A stretch of DNA of 64,000 nucleotides from Streptomyces luteolus (lineage in GTDB: Bacteria; Actinomycetota; Actinomycetes; Streptomycetales; Streptomycetaceae): positions 1 through 64,000 of the forward strand of contig NZ_JASCIS010000036.1 of NCBI RefSeq assembly GCF_029968015.1. The letters are read 5' to 3'. Shown one piece after another: positions 46,021 through 53,677 of the stretch. A model generated the notes under the pieces. That model ran no database searches, was not told the origin of the DNA, and saw only the letters and a list, made by a program, of their open reading frames with translations. Position numbers and translations under genes: made by a program. Each line of letters starts with the position of its first letter. The first letter of the stretch is position 1.

Positions 46021-47316
46021 CTAGGCCGTCGACCGGCTGGGCGCAGGGGCAGGTGCGGGCGGTGTGCCGGGGCCGGGCAGGGACGCGCGGCGTAGCGCGG
46101 GCGACAGGGAGCCGACGATCGCGCCGCTCGCGCTGATCGCCCCGCCGATCAGGAACATCGGCCCCACCCCGAAGGCCCCGGCCGCCGCGCCGAACAGCGG
46201 GAAGGCGAGCGGGGCGATGCCCACGTGGGTCAGGGCGTTCACGGCGGCGACCCGGCCCTGGAACGCGGCCGTGGTGTGGGTCTGGATCAGCGCACCGGCG
46301 AGCCCGCCGCACAACCCGCTGAGCAGACCCGCGCCGAGCGCGACGGCTGTGGCGCCGGGGACGGTCGGCAGGACGCCGATGGCGCCGATGGCCGCGGAGG
46401 CGACGACGAGCAGGACGTTCTGGGCGACGCCCGCGCGCCGGAACCGTCCGCGCACCGTCAGGGCGAGCCCGCTGATCCCGGCGCCGACACCGAACGCGGC
46501 CAGGATCCAGCCGATGCCCGCCGCGTCCCAGCCCCGCTCGGCGGCGAGCAGGACGCCGCCGACCTGAAGCGGCGGCACGATCCCGAACTGGCTGAGCGCG
46601 CCGGACAGGACCAGGGGGCCGACGATCGGATGGCGCCGGATGTAGCCGAGGCCGTCCGTCAAGTCCCGCCAGGGGGTGGTGGGTTGGGCCGCCTTGTCGT
46701 CGGGCGGCAGGGGTCCGATGCGTACGAAGAAGAGCAGGACGAGCGAGAGGACGAAGAGGCCGCCCGCGACGGCGAAGGCCGCCGCGCTCTGCCCGTACGC
46801 CATGGCGAATCCGGCGAGCGGCGGTCCCGCGGTGGTGCCGACGCGGGTCAGGAGCATCCGCAGGCCCTGGACGCGGACGAATTGATCGGGGCTGGTCAGG
46901 CGGGGTGCGAGCGCGCCGACCGCGGGCATGAACAGCGCGTCCACGACGCCGAAGGCGAGGGCGACCACGACGAGCAGCCAGAGCCCCGGCCGCGCGAGCC
47001 ACAGGGCCGCGGCGACGCCGAGGATCATCAGGGCGCGGGCCGCGTCGGAGCCGATGACGACGCGGCGCGGGTCGAATCGGTCGGCGACCACTCCCCCGAC
47101 GAGCATCAGGATCGCCCGCGGCACGGCCCCCACGGCCATCACAAGCCCGACCTGCGCGGGCCCGGCGACCTGGGCGGCGGCCCAGCCGAGCGCCATGAAG
47201 TAGACGCTGTCGCCCATCACGGAGAGGCCGTACGCGCACAGCCAGCGCAGGACGTGGGGGTCGCGGTGGGCGGGGCAGGGTCTGCCGGTGCGGGCAGCGG
47301 AGTCGGCTGGGGTCAC
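46021..47316 (-). CDS. MFS transporter, EntS/DHA3-like
   Basis: A 431-aa major facilitator protein with about 12 hydrophobic helices. The cytoplasmic loop after helix 2, GGVVADRFDPRRVVIGSD, is the conserved MFS motif A. The overall pattern (HVLRWLCAYGLSVMGDSVYF at the start, then GVVDALFMPAVGALAPRL) resembles the group that exports siderophores or macrolides. The GTG at 47316 is a best guess; no clear ribosome-binding site is seen. The C-terminal 25 residues are Pro/Ala-rich. Substrate unknown, and there are no siderophore genes nearby. Confidence 0.87.
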   Translation of the reverse strand: MTPADSAARTGRPCPAHRDPHVLRWLCAYGLSVMGDSVYFMALGWAAAQVAGPAQVGLVMAVGAVPRAILMLVGGVVADRFDPRRVVIGSDAARALMILGVAAALWLARPGLWLLVVVALAFGVVDALFMPAVGALAPRLTSPDQFVRVQGLRMLLTRVGTTAGPPLAGFAMAYGQSAAAFAVAGGLFVLSLVLLFFVRIGPLPPDDKAAQPTTPWRDLTDGLGYIRRHPIVGPLVLSGALSQFGIVPPLQVGGVLLAAERGWDAAGIGWILAAFGVGAGISGLALTVRGRFRRAGVAQNVLLVVASAAIGAIGVLPTVPGATAVALGAGLLSGLCGGLAGALIQTHTTAAFQGRVAAVNALTHVGIAPLAFPLFGAAAGAFGVGPMFLIGGAISASGAIVGSLSPALRRASLPGPGTPPAPAPAPSRSTA

Positions 47317-47413
47317 ACGGCCGGATGATGCGCCCGACTCCGGTGCGGTGCAAGCGATTTCTCCCCTGACCCGCCCCTTCCCCAAAGTCCTCGCCGGACG
47401 GGCCTCCTCAATC

Positions 47414-47444
47414 TCCCCCAGCTACCGCTGGGAGGTGCCCCCAG
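47414..47444 (-). repeat. 31-nt G-run hairpin element
   Basis: TCCCCCAGCTACCGCTGGGA plus GGTGCCCCCAG, differing by one base from 55325-55355. It interrupts the CCTCAATC and GGGGCTGAATTT parts of the hairpin repeat seen intact at 6104-6139. Confidence 0.7.
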
Positions 47445-47469
47445 AGGGGCTGAATTTGCGTTTGACGGC

Positions 47470-48240
47470 CTACCGCACCGGATGCCCCGCCGACCGCAAG
47501 GTCTGCTTCACCTCGCCGATCCGCAGGTCCCCGAAGTGGAAGACCGACGCCGCGAGGACCGCGTCCGCGCCCGCCGCGACCGCGGGCGGGAAGTGGTCGA
47601 GGCGGCCCGCGCCGCCGGAGGCGATGACGGGGACCGTGACGTGCTTGCGTACGGCCTCGATCATCTCGATGTCGTAGCCGTCCTTCGTGCCGTCCGCGTC
47701 CATGGAGTTGAGCAGGATCTCGCCCGCGCCCAACTCGGCGGCCCGGTGGGCCCATTCGATCGCGTCGATTCCGGCGGAGCGGCGCCCGCCGTGCGTCGTC
47801 ACCTCGAAGGAGCCAGGACAGCCGCTGCGGGAAGGGGCGCGGCGCGCGTCCACGGACAGGACGAGCACCTGGCGGCCGAAGCGCTCGGCGATCTCGCGGA
47901 TCAGCTCCGGGCGGGCGATCGCGGCCGTGTTGACGCCGACCTTGTCCGCGCCCGCGCGAAGGAGCTTGTCGACGTCCTCGGCGGTACGGACGCCGCCGCC
48001 CACCGTGAGCGGGATGAAGACCTGCTCGGCGGTGCGGCGGACCACGTCGTACGTCGTCTCGCGGTTGCCGGAGGACGCGGTGATGTCCAGGAACGTCAAC
48101 TCGTCGGCGCCCTCGGCGTCGTACACCTTGGCCATCTCGACGGGGTCGCCCGCGTCGCGCAGGTTCTGGAAGTTGACGCCCTTGACGACCCGGCCGTTGT
48201 CCACGTCCAGGCAGGGGATGACTCGGACCGCCAGGGTCAT
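47470..48240 (-). CDS. hisF: Imidazole glycerol phosphate synthase cyclase subunit
   Basis: A 256-aa TIM barrel that closes the imidazole ring using ammonia from HisH. The catalytic Asp residues are in PCLDVDNGRVVKG and VLSVDARR. The phosphate sites are VGGGVRTAEDV and ASGGAGRLDHF. The segment after the second Asp (RAPSRSGCPGSFEVTTHGG) is a few residues longer than in many HisF proteins. The ATG at 48240 overlaps the RidA stop by 4 bp. It is the last his gene of this leftward cluster. Confidence 0.96.
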   Translation of the reverse strand: MTLAVRVIPCLDVDNGRVVKGVNFQNLRDAGDPVEMAKVYDAEGADELTFLDITASSGNRETTYDVVRRTAEQVFIPLTVGGGVRTAEDVDKLLRAGADKVGVNTAAIARPELIREIAERFGRQVLVLSVDARRAPSRSGCPGSFEVTTHGGRRSAGIDAIEWAHRAAELGAGEILLNSMDADGTKDGYDIEMIEAVRKHVTVPVIASGGAGRLDHFPPAVAAGADAVLAASVFHFGDLRIGEVKQTLRSAGHPVR

Positions 48241-48659
48241 GACTGATCGGGCTCCTCGTACGAGTCCCGGGCGCCGCCCAGGAAAGCTTCCAGTTCCACT
48301 TCGACCAGGATGCGCGGGTCGACGAAGCCGCTGACGACCATCATCGTCATGACCGGGCGCACGGAGTCAAAGACCTCCCGGTGTGCCCGCCCCGCCTCGT
48401 CGACGTCCCGCGCATGGGTCAGGAGCAGCCGCGTCCGCACCACCGACTCGGCGCCGATGCCGAACTCCCCGATCGCGTCGAGGGCGTTGGCGATGGCGAC
48501 GCGCGTCTGCTCGTACGGATCGCCCTCGCCGTACAGGACCATCCCCTTGAACGAGGTGGTGCCGCCGACCACGACCCGGTCGCCCGCCGCTACGGCGCGC
48601 GCGAAGCCGAAGGCCTCTTCCCAGGGGCTGCCGCTCTGCACGCGTCGTACGTCGCTCAT
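48237..48659 (-). CDS. RidA family enamine/imine deaminase
   Basis: A 140-aa RidA/YjgF protein, which hydrolyses reactive enamines and imines formed by PLP enzymes. The family segment RVVVGGTTSF opens the barrel; TRLLLTHARDVDEAGRAHREVF and ILVEVELEAFLGG follow, with the Arg of the active site expected in DPRILVEVE. It overlaps hisF by 4 bp and the priA stop side by 4 bp (ATGA on both sides), so it is translated as part of the his operon. It may protect PLP-dependent HisC and others, which is inference from position. Confidence 0.9.
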   Translation of the reverse strand: MSDVRRVQSGSPWEEAFGFARAVAAGDRVVVGGTTSFKGMVLYGEGDPYEQTRVAIANALDAIGEFGIGAESVVRTRLLLTHARDVDEAGRAHREVFDSVRPVMTMMVVSGFVDPRILVEVELEAFLGGARDSYEEPDQS

Positions 48660-49381
48660 GAGGACACGGCCTCCAGGGCCTCTTCCAGGGTGAAGGCCTT
48701 GGCGTACAGGGCCTTGCCGACGATGGAGCCCTCCACGCCGAGCGGCACGAGCTCCGCGATGGCGCGCAGGTCGTCGAGCGAGGACACGCCACCCGACGCG
48801 ACCACCGGGCGGTCCGTCGCGGCGCAGACGTTGCGCAGGAGCTCCAGGTTGGGGCCCTGCAGCGTGCCGTCCTTGGCGATGTCGGTGACGACGTACCGCG
48901 CGCAGCCCTCGGAGTTGAGGCGCTCCAGGGTCTCGTAGAGGTCGCCGCCGTCACGGGTCCAGCCGCGGCCGCGCAGCGTCGTACCGCGCACGTCCAGGCC
49001 CACCGCGATCTTGTCGCCGTGCTCGGCGATGACCTTGGCGACCCACTCGGGGGTCTCCAGGGCGGCGGTGCCGAGGTTGACGCGGGTGCAGCCGGTCGCG
49101 AGTGCGGCCGCGAGGGACGCGTCGTCGCGGATGCCGCCGGACAGCTCCACCTTGATGTCCATGGCGCCCGCGACCTCGGCGATCAGGGCGCGGTTGTCGC
49201 CGGTGCCGAACGCGGCGTCCAGGTCGACGAGGTGCAGCCACTCGGCGCCGGAGTTCTGCCAGGCGAGGGCCGCCTCCAGCGGGGAGCCGTAGGACGTCTC
49301 GGTGCCGGACTCGCCGTGCACGAGGCGGACGGCCTGGCTGTCGCGGACGTCGACGGCGGGCAGGAGTTCAAGCTTGTTCAC
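48656..49381 (-). CDS. priA: Bifunctional ProFAR/PRA isomerase PriA
   Basis: A 241-aa TIM barrel that replaces both HisA and TrpF in actinomycetes. The catalytic Asp residues are in PAVDVRDSQAVRL and VVTDIAKDGTLQGPN, and the phosphate loops are SGGIRDDASL and ASGGVSSLDDLRAI. The sequence follows S. coelicolor PriA almost residue for residue, which is why a start at GTG 49381 (MNKLELLPAVD) is preferred over the GTG at 49390 that overlaps the hisH stop. No separate trpF is present beside the trp genes, in line with its double role. Confidence 0.95.
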   Translation of the reverse strand: MNKLELLPAVDVRDSQAVRLVHGESGTETSYGSPLEAALAWQNSGAEWLHLVDLDAAFGTGDNRALIAEVAGAMDIKVELSGGIRDDASLAAALATGCTRVNLGTAALETPEWVAKVIAEHGDKIAVGLDVRGTTLRGRGWTRDGGDLYETLERLNSEGCARYVVTDIAKDGTLQGPNLELLRNVCAATDRPVVASGGVSSLDDLRAIAELVPLGVEGSIVGKALYAKAFTLEEALEAVSS

Positions 49382-49386
49382 AGTCG

Positions 49387-50025
49387 TCACAGTACGGAGA
49401 TCCAGTTCTTCAGCAGCTGCGCTCCGGCGTCGCCGGACTTCTCGGGGTGGAACTGCGTCGCCCACAGCGCGCCGTTCTCGACGGCCGCCACGAACTTCTC
49501 GCCGTGCGTGGACCAGGTGACGAGCGGGGCGCGCATCGCCGGGTTGGCGGTCTGAAGGGTCCAGTCGTGGACGGCGTACGAGTGCACGAAGTAGTAGCGC
49601 TCGTCCGGCGAGAGGCCGTTGAACAGCTCGGAGCCCTCGGGGGCCTCGACGGTGTTCCAGCCCATGTGCGGGACGACGTCCGCCTTGAGGGGGCCGACCG
49701 TGCCGGGCCACTCGTCCAGGCCCTCGGCCTCCACGCCGTGCTCGATGCCCCGCTCGAAGAGGATCTGCATGCCGACGCAGATGCCGAGGACGGGGCGCCC
49801 GCCGGACAGGCGCCGGTCGACGACCCAGTCGCCGCGCGCCTCCTTGAGGCCCTTCATGCAGGCGGAGAAGGCGCCGACGCCGGGGACGAGGAGTCCGTCG
49901 GCGTTCATGGCCTTGTCGAAGTCACGGGTGATCTCGACGTCGGCCCCGGCGCGGGCGAGGGCCCGCTCGGCGGAGCGGACGTTGCCGAAGCCGTAGTCGA
50001 AGACGACAACTTGCTTGTCAGTCAT
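49387..50025 (-). CDS. hisH: Imidazole glycerol phosphate synthase amidotransferase subunit
   Basis: A 212-aa class I glutamine amidotransferase that supplies ammonia to HisF. The triad is Cys83 (LGICVGMQ) with His and Glu in TQFHPEKSG; the oxyanion strand is VPGVGAFS. Its ATG (50025) is directly preceded by two copies of a 22-bp repeat that each encode a six-codon minicistron ending TGAC just before the next ATG. Its stop overlaps a GTG of priA. Confidence 0.96.
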   Translation of the reverse strand: MTDKQVVVFDYGFGNVRSAERALARAGADVEITRDFDKAMNADGLLVPGVGAFSACMKGLKEARGDWVVDRRLSGGRPVLGICVGMQILFERGIEHGVEAEGLDEWPGTVGPLKADVVPHMGWNTVEAPEGSELFNGLSPDERYYFVHSYAVHDWTLQTANPAMRAPLVTWSTHGEKFVAAVENGALWATQFHPEKSGDAGAQLLKNWISVL

Positions 50026-50091
50026 GTCAGTTCCCGTATTCGAGCATGTCAGTTCCCGTATTCGAGCATGTCAGTTCCAGTAGTCGAGCCG
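50026..50091 (-). repeat. Three 22-bp tandem units forming minicistrons before hisH
   Basis: On the minus strand the unit CTCGAATACGGGAACTGAC preceded by ATG occurs twice (50048-50069 and 50026-50047). The first, diverged unit (50070-50091) is the last codons and stop of the 54-aa gene. Each ATG copy reads Met-Leu-Glu-Tyr-Gly-Asn-stop, and the stop is followed one base later by the next ATG, the last being hisH. Confidence 0.85.
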
Positions 50092-50235
50092 CAGGACGCC
50101 CGCGAGCAGGCACATGCCTGCGCCGATCGAGAGGAGCGTGATCAGGCTCTTGCCCATGCCCTGCTTGGCGAACGAGATCACGCCGCCGATCAGGAACAGG
50201 CCGACGACGATGAGGATGGTCGAGAGGCCGTTCAT
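50071..50235 (-). CDS. 54-aa membrane protein within the his operon
   Basis: A small protein starting MNGLSTILIVVGLFLIGGVI, with two hydrophobic segments (about residues 5-22 and 31-48) joined by a basic SFAKQGMGKS loop, ending RLDYWN. Its ATG is 2 bp after the hisB stop, so it is translated with the his genes. It is too small for most gene finders but keeps Streptomyces codon use throughout. A similar small ORF is expected between hisB and hisH in other Streptomyces. Function unknown. Confidence 0.82.
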   Translation of the reverse strand: MNGLSTILIVVGLFLIGGVISFAKQGMGKSLITLLSIGAGMCLLAGVLRLDYWN

Positions 50236-50237
50236 GG

Positions 50238-50831
50238 TTAGAGCGCGCCCTTCGTCGACGGGAGGATGCCGGCGGCCCGCGGGTCACGCTCGGAGGCGTA
50301 CCGCAGGGCGCGCGCGAGGGCCTTGAACTGGCACTCCACGATGTGGTGCGCGTTGCGGCCGTACGGCACGTGGATGTGCAGCGCGATCTGCGCCTGGGCG
50401 ACGAAGGACTCGAAGATGTGCCGGGTCATCGTCGGGTCGTACTCGCCGATCATCGGCGCCATGTTCTCGGGCTCGGTGTGCACGAGGTACGGGCGGCCGC
50501 TCAGGTCCACCGTCACCTGGGCGAGGGACTCGTCGAGCGGGACCGTGCAGTTGCCGAAGCGGTAGATGCCGACCTTGTCGCCGAGGGCCTGCTTGAAGGC
50601 GGCGCCCAGGGCGAGCGCGGTGTCCTCGATGGTGTGGTGGCTGTCGATGTGCAGGTCGCCCTCGGTCTTCACCGTGAGGTCGAAGAGGCCGTGGCGGCCG
50701 AGCTGGTCGAGCATGTGGTCGTAGAAGCCGACCCCGGTCGAGACATCGACCTTTCCGGTGCCGTCGAGGTCGATCTCGACGAGGACGGAGGTCTCCTTGG
50801 TGGTGCGCTCCACGCGCCCGACGCGACTCAT
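50238..50831 (-). CDS. hisB: Imidazoleglycerol-phosphate dehydratase
   Basis: A 197-aa manganese enzyme for step six of histidine synthesis. The two metal motifs are DSHHTIEDTALALG and AHHIVECQFKALARAL, and the GVGFYDHMLDQLGRHG signature is complete. It has no phosphatase domain, as usual outside enterobacteria. The ATG at 50831 overlaps the hisC stop by 4 bp. Confidence 0.97.
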   Translation of the reverse strand: MSRVGRVERTTKETSVLVEIDLDGTGKVDVSTGVGFYDHMLDQLGRHGLFDLTVKTEGDLHIDSHHTIEDTALALGAAFKQALGDKVGIYRFGNCTVPLDESLAQVTVDLSGRPYLVHTEPENMAPMIGEYDPTMTRHIFESFVAQAQIALHIHVPYGRNAHHIVECQFKALARALRYASERDPRAAGILPSTKGAL

Positions 50832-51949
50832 GCGCTCTGCTCCTGCTCCTTCTTGAGTTCGCGTACCGCATCGAGGAACGCGTCGTTTTCTTCCGGGGTG
50901 CCGGCGGTGACCCGCAGCCAGCCGGGCACGCCGTTGTCCCGCACCAGGACGCCTCGGTCGAGGATCTGCTGCCAGACGTCGTGGGCGGCGCCCTCTCCGT
51001 CGAAGCGGCCGAACTGCACGAAGTTCGCGTCGGACGCGGTGACTTCGTACCCCATCGACCAGAGTTCGCGGACGAGGCGGTCGCGCTCCTGCTTGAGCTG
51101 GTCCACGTACGCCAGGAGCGTGTCCGTGTGTTCCAGGGCGGCGAGCGCGGTGGCCTGGGTGACGGCGGAGAGGTGGTACGGCAGCCGCACCAGCTGCACC
51201 GCGTCCACCACCGCCGGGTCGGCGGCGAGATAGCCGAGGCGCAGACCGGCCGCGCCGAAGGCCTTGGACATGGTCCGGGAGACGACGAGATTCGGCCGAC
51301 CTTCGAGCAGCGGGAGCAGCGAGGCGCCGTGGCTGAACTCGACGTACGCCTCGTCCACCACGACCAGGGACGGCTTGGCCGCCTGGGCCGCCTCGTACAG
51401 GCGCAGCACGGTCTCGGCCGGGACGGCGGTGCCCGTGGGGTTGTTGGGCGAGGTGATGAAGACGACGTCGGGCCGGTTCTCGGCGATGGCCTTCTCGGCG
51501 AGCTCGGTGTTGATCGTGAAGTCGTCGTTGCGCGGCCCGGAGATCCAGCCGGTGCCGGTGCCTCGGGAGATCAGCGAGTGCATCGAGTACGAGGGCTCGA
51601 AACCGATCGCCGTGCGGCCCGGTCCGCCGAAGGTCTGGAGCAGCTGCTGGATCACTTCGTTGGAGCCGTTGGCCGCCCAGACGTGGGCGGCCGTGACCTC
51701 GTACCTCCCGGTGCGGGTGAGGTAGCGGGCCAGTTCGGTGCGCAGCTCGACCGCGTCCCGGTCCGGGTAGCGGTTCAGCTCGCGGGCGGCCTCGCGCACC
51801 CGCTCGGCGATCCGCTCGACGAGCGGCTCGGGCAGCGGGTACGGGTTCTCGTTGGTGTTGAGCCGGACGGGCACGTCCAACTGGGGGGCGCCGTACGGGG
51901 ACTTGCCGCGCAGCTCCTCGCGGATGGGGAGGTCGTCGATCCTGGTCAC
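50828..51949 (-). CDS. hisC: Histidinol-phosphate aminotransferase
   Basis: A 373-aa PLP aminotransferase of fold type I. RLNTNENPYPLPEP is the substrate-binding start, NPTG lies in ITSPNNPTGTAVP, the Asp that binds the PLP nitrogen is in VVVDEAYVEF, and the PLP Lys is in SRTMSKAFGAAGLRLGY. The GTG at 51949 overlaps the hisD stop (GTGA). Confidence 0.96.
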   Translation of the reverse strand: MTRIDDLPIREELRGKSPYGAPQLDVPVRLNTNENPYPLPEPLVERIAERVREAARELNRYPDRDAVELRTELARYLTRTGRYEVTAAHVWAANGSNEVIQQLLQTFGGPGRTAIGFEPSYSMHSLISRGTGTGWISGPRNDDFTINTELAEKAIAENRPDVVFITSPNNPTGTAVPAETVLRLYEAAQAAKPSLVVVDEAYVEFSHGASLLPLLEGRPNLVVSRTMSKAFGAAGLRLGYLAADPAVVDAVQLVRLPYHLSAVTQATALAALEHTDTLLAYVDQLKQERDRLVRELWSMGYEVTASDANFVQFGRFDGEGAAHDVWQQILDRGVLVRDNGVPGWLRVTAGTPEENDAFLDAVRELKKEQEQSA

Positions 51950-53277
51950 TTCCCGGGAACCTCCCATCCGAATCGCGCCTTGATGGCCGCACCGTGGGCA
52001 GGCAGGTCCTCGGCCTCGGCGAGCGTCACCACGTGGTGGGCGACGTCGGCCAGGGCGTCCCGCGTGTAGTCCACGATGTGGATGCCGCGCAGGAAGGACT
52101 GGACGGACAGGCCGGACGAGTGGCAGGCGCAACCGCCGGTCGGGAGGACGTGGTTGGAGCCCGCGCAGTAGTCGCCGAGCGAGACCGGCGCCCAGGGGCC
52201 GATGAAGATCGCGCCGGCGTTCTTGACGCGCCCGGCCACGGCGGTGGCGTCGGCGGCCTGGATCTCCAGGTGCTCGGCGCCGTACGCGTCGACCACGCGC
52301 AGGCCTTCCTCCAGGCCGTCGACCAGGACGATCGCGGACTGCCTGCCGGCCAGGGCGGGCTTGATCCGGTCCTCGATGTGCTTGGTGGCCGCGACCTGCG
52401 GCTCCAGCTCCTTCTCGACGGCGTCGGCGAGCGCGGTCGAGTCGGTGACGAGGACGGCGGCGGCCATCGGGTCGTGCTCGGCCTGGCTGATCAGGTCGGA
52501 GGCGACGTGGGCCGGGTCGGCGGTGTCGTCGGCGAGGATCGCGATCTCGGTCGGCCCGGCCTCGGCATCGATGCCGATCCGGCCGGTGAAGTAGCGCTTG
52601 GCGGCGGCCACCCAGATGTTGCCGGGGCCGGTCACCATGTTCGCCGGGGCGCAGCCGTCGGGGCCTTCTGTGCCGTACGCGAACATCGCCACGGCCTGGG
52701 CACCGCCCACCGCGTACACCTCGTCGATGCCGAGGAGGGCGCAGGCGGCGAGGATCGTCGGGTGCGGCAGGCCGTCGAAGTCGGCCTGCGGCGGGGAGGC
52801 GAGGGCCATCGACTCGACGCCTGCCTCCTGGGCCGGGACCGCGTTCATGATCACGGAGGACGGGTAGACGGAGCGGCCGCCCGGTGCGTACAGGCCGACG
52901 CGCTCGACCGGCACCCACTTCTCGGTGACCGTGCCGCCGGGCACGACCTGTGTGGTGTGCGGGGCGCGGCGCTGCTCGCGGTGGACGATGCGGGCGCGCC
53001 TGATGGACTCCTCTAGGGCGGCGCGCACCTCGGGGCCGAGCCCGGCGAGCGCCTTGGCGAGGGCCTCGGCCGGGACGCGGACCCGGTCGAGCTTGACTCC
53101 GTCGAACTTCTCCGCGTAGTCGATCAGCGCCGCGGTGCCACGATGATGCACGTCCTCGCAGATGGGCCGCACCTTGTCCAGGGCGGCCGCTACGTCGAAC
53201 TCGGCACGGGGCAGCAGGTCGCGCAGGGCGCCACCCTCGGGGAGGGAGTCACCGCGCAGATCGATTCGGGAGATCAC
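51946..53277 (-). CDS. hisD: Histidinol dehydrogenase
   Basis: A 443-aa zinc enzyme carrying out the last two oxidations to histidine. YAPGGRSVYPSSVIMNAVPA and the signature IGIDAEAGPTEIAILAD are intact, as are the Glu-His segment EHLEIQ and the HVLPTGGCACHSSGLSV loop. The GTG at 53277 is the first gene of the leftward his operon. No ribosome-binding site precedes it, which suggests a leaderless mRNA. An inverted repeat, GTATCA-ATGGC-TGATAC, is 42-58 bp upstream. Confidence 0.96.
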   Translation of the reverse strand: MISRIDLRGDSLPEGGALRDLLPRAEFDVAAALDKVRPICEDVHHRGTAALIDYAEKFDGVKLDRVRVPAEALAKALAGLGPEVRAALEESIRRARIVHREQRRAPHTTQVVPGGTVTEKWVPVERVGLYAPGGRSVYPSSVIMNAVPAQEAGVESMALASPPQADFDGLPHPTILAACALLGIDEVYAVGGAQAVAMFAYGTEGPDGCAPANMVTGPGNIWVAAAKRYFTGRIGIDAEAGPTEIAILADDTADPAHVASDLISQAEHDPMAAAVLVTDSTALADAVEKELEPQVAATKHIEDRIKPALAGRQSAIVLVDGLEEGLRVVDAYGAEHLEIQAADATAVAGRVKNAGAIFIGPWAPVSLGDYCAGSNHVLPTGGCACHSSGLSVQSFLRGIHIVDYTRDALADVAHHVVTLAEAEDLPAHGAAIKARFGWEVPGK

Positions 53278-53318
53278 GGAACCAATTCTCGCAGACGGCC
53301 CGCGGGGGGCGATCGCCC

Positions 53319-53335
53319 GTATCAATGGCTGATAC
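53319..53335 (-). promoter_or_regulatory. Inverted repeat upstream of hisD
   Basis: GTATCA, ATGGC, TGATAC: perfect 6-bp arms, AT-richer than the surroundings, at promoter distance from the head of the his operon. It is probably an operator. The 53278-53677 gap otherwise contains G-run elements (about 53479-53531), a GGGGGTGCGGGCC / GCCCC hairpin near 53545-53570 and no gene. Confidence 0.45.
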
Positions 53336-53478
53336 AAGCCCCTGGTCGGCGATGGGACGTGCATAAGGGCTCCCCGGAAGATCGGCTTCACCGCTAGGGT
53401 CTGCCCGGCGGGTCGGGCGGGACCCAGTCGACGGCGCCTGGCAGTCGAGCTGAGCGGGGCGATGGGGGTCCTCCCTGC

Positions 53479-53531
53479 TCTGGGGGCACCTCCCTCCTCT
53501 GGGGGTACCTCCCGGCCGAAGGCTGGGGGAG
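53479..53531 (+). repeat. Doubled G-run element
   Basis: GGGGGCACCTCCCTCCTCTG followed by GGGGGTACCTCCCGGCCGAAG and GCTGGGGGAG, a two-part variant of the G-run hairpin element, between the divergent hisD and 53678 genes. Confidence 0.6.
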
Positions 53532-53677
53532 CCGAGAGCGTGGGGGTGCGGGCCAGCCCCGCGCCCCCGGAATGACCCGCCGGAGAGGCCCTGTGCGTTC
53601 GGGTCGTCACGCAGCGGGCATCACGGGGGCACGGGGGCACGCGCCGGGGCGGACATTCACGGGGAGGAAGTCGAGCA

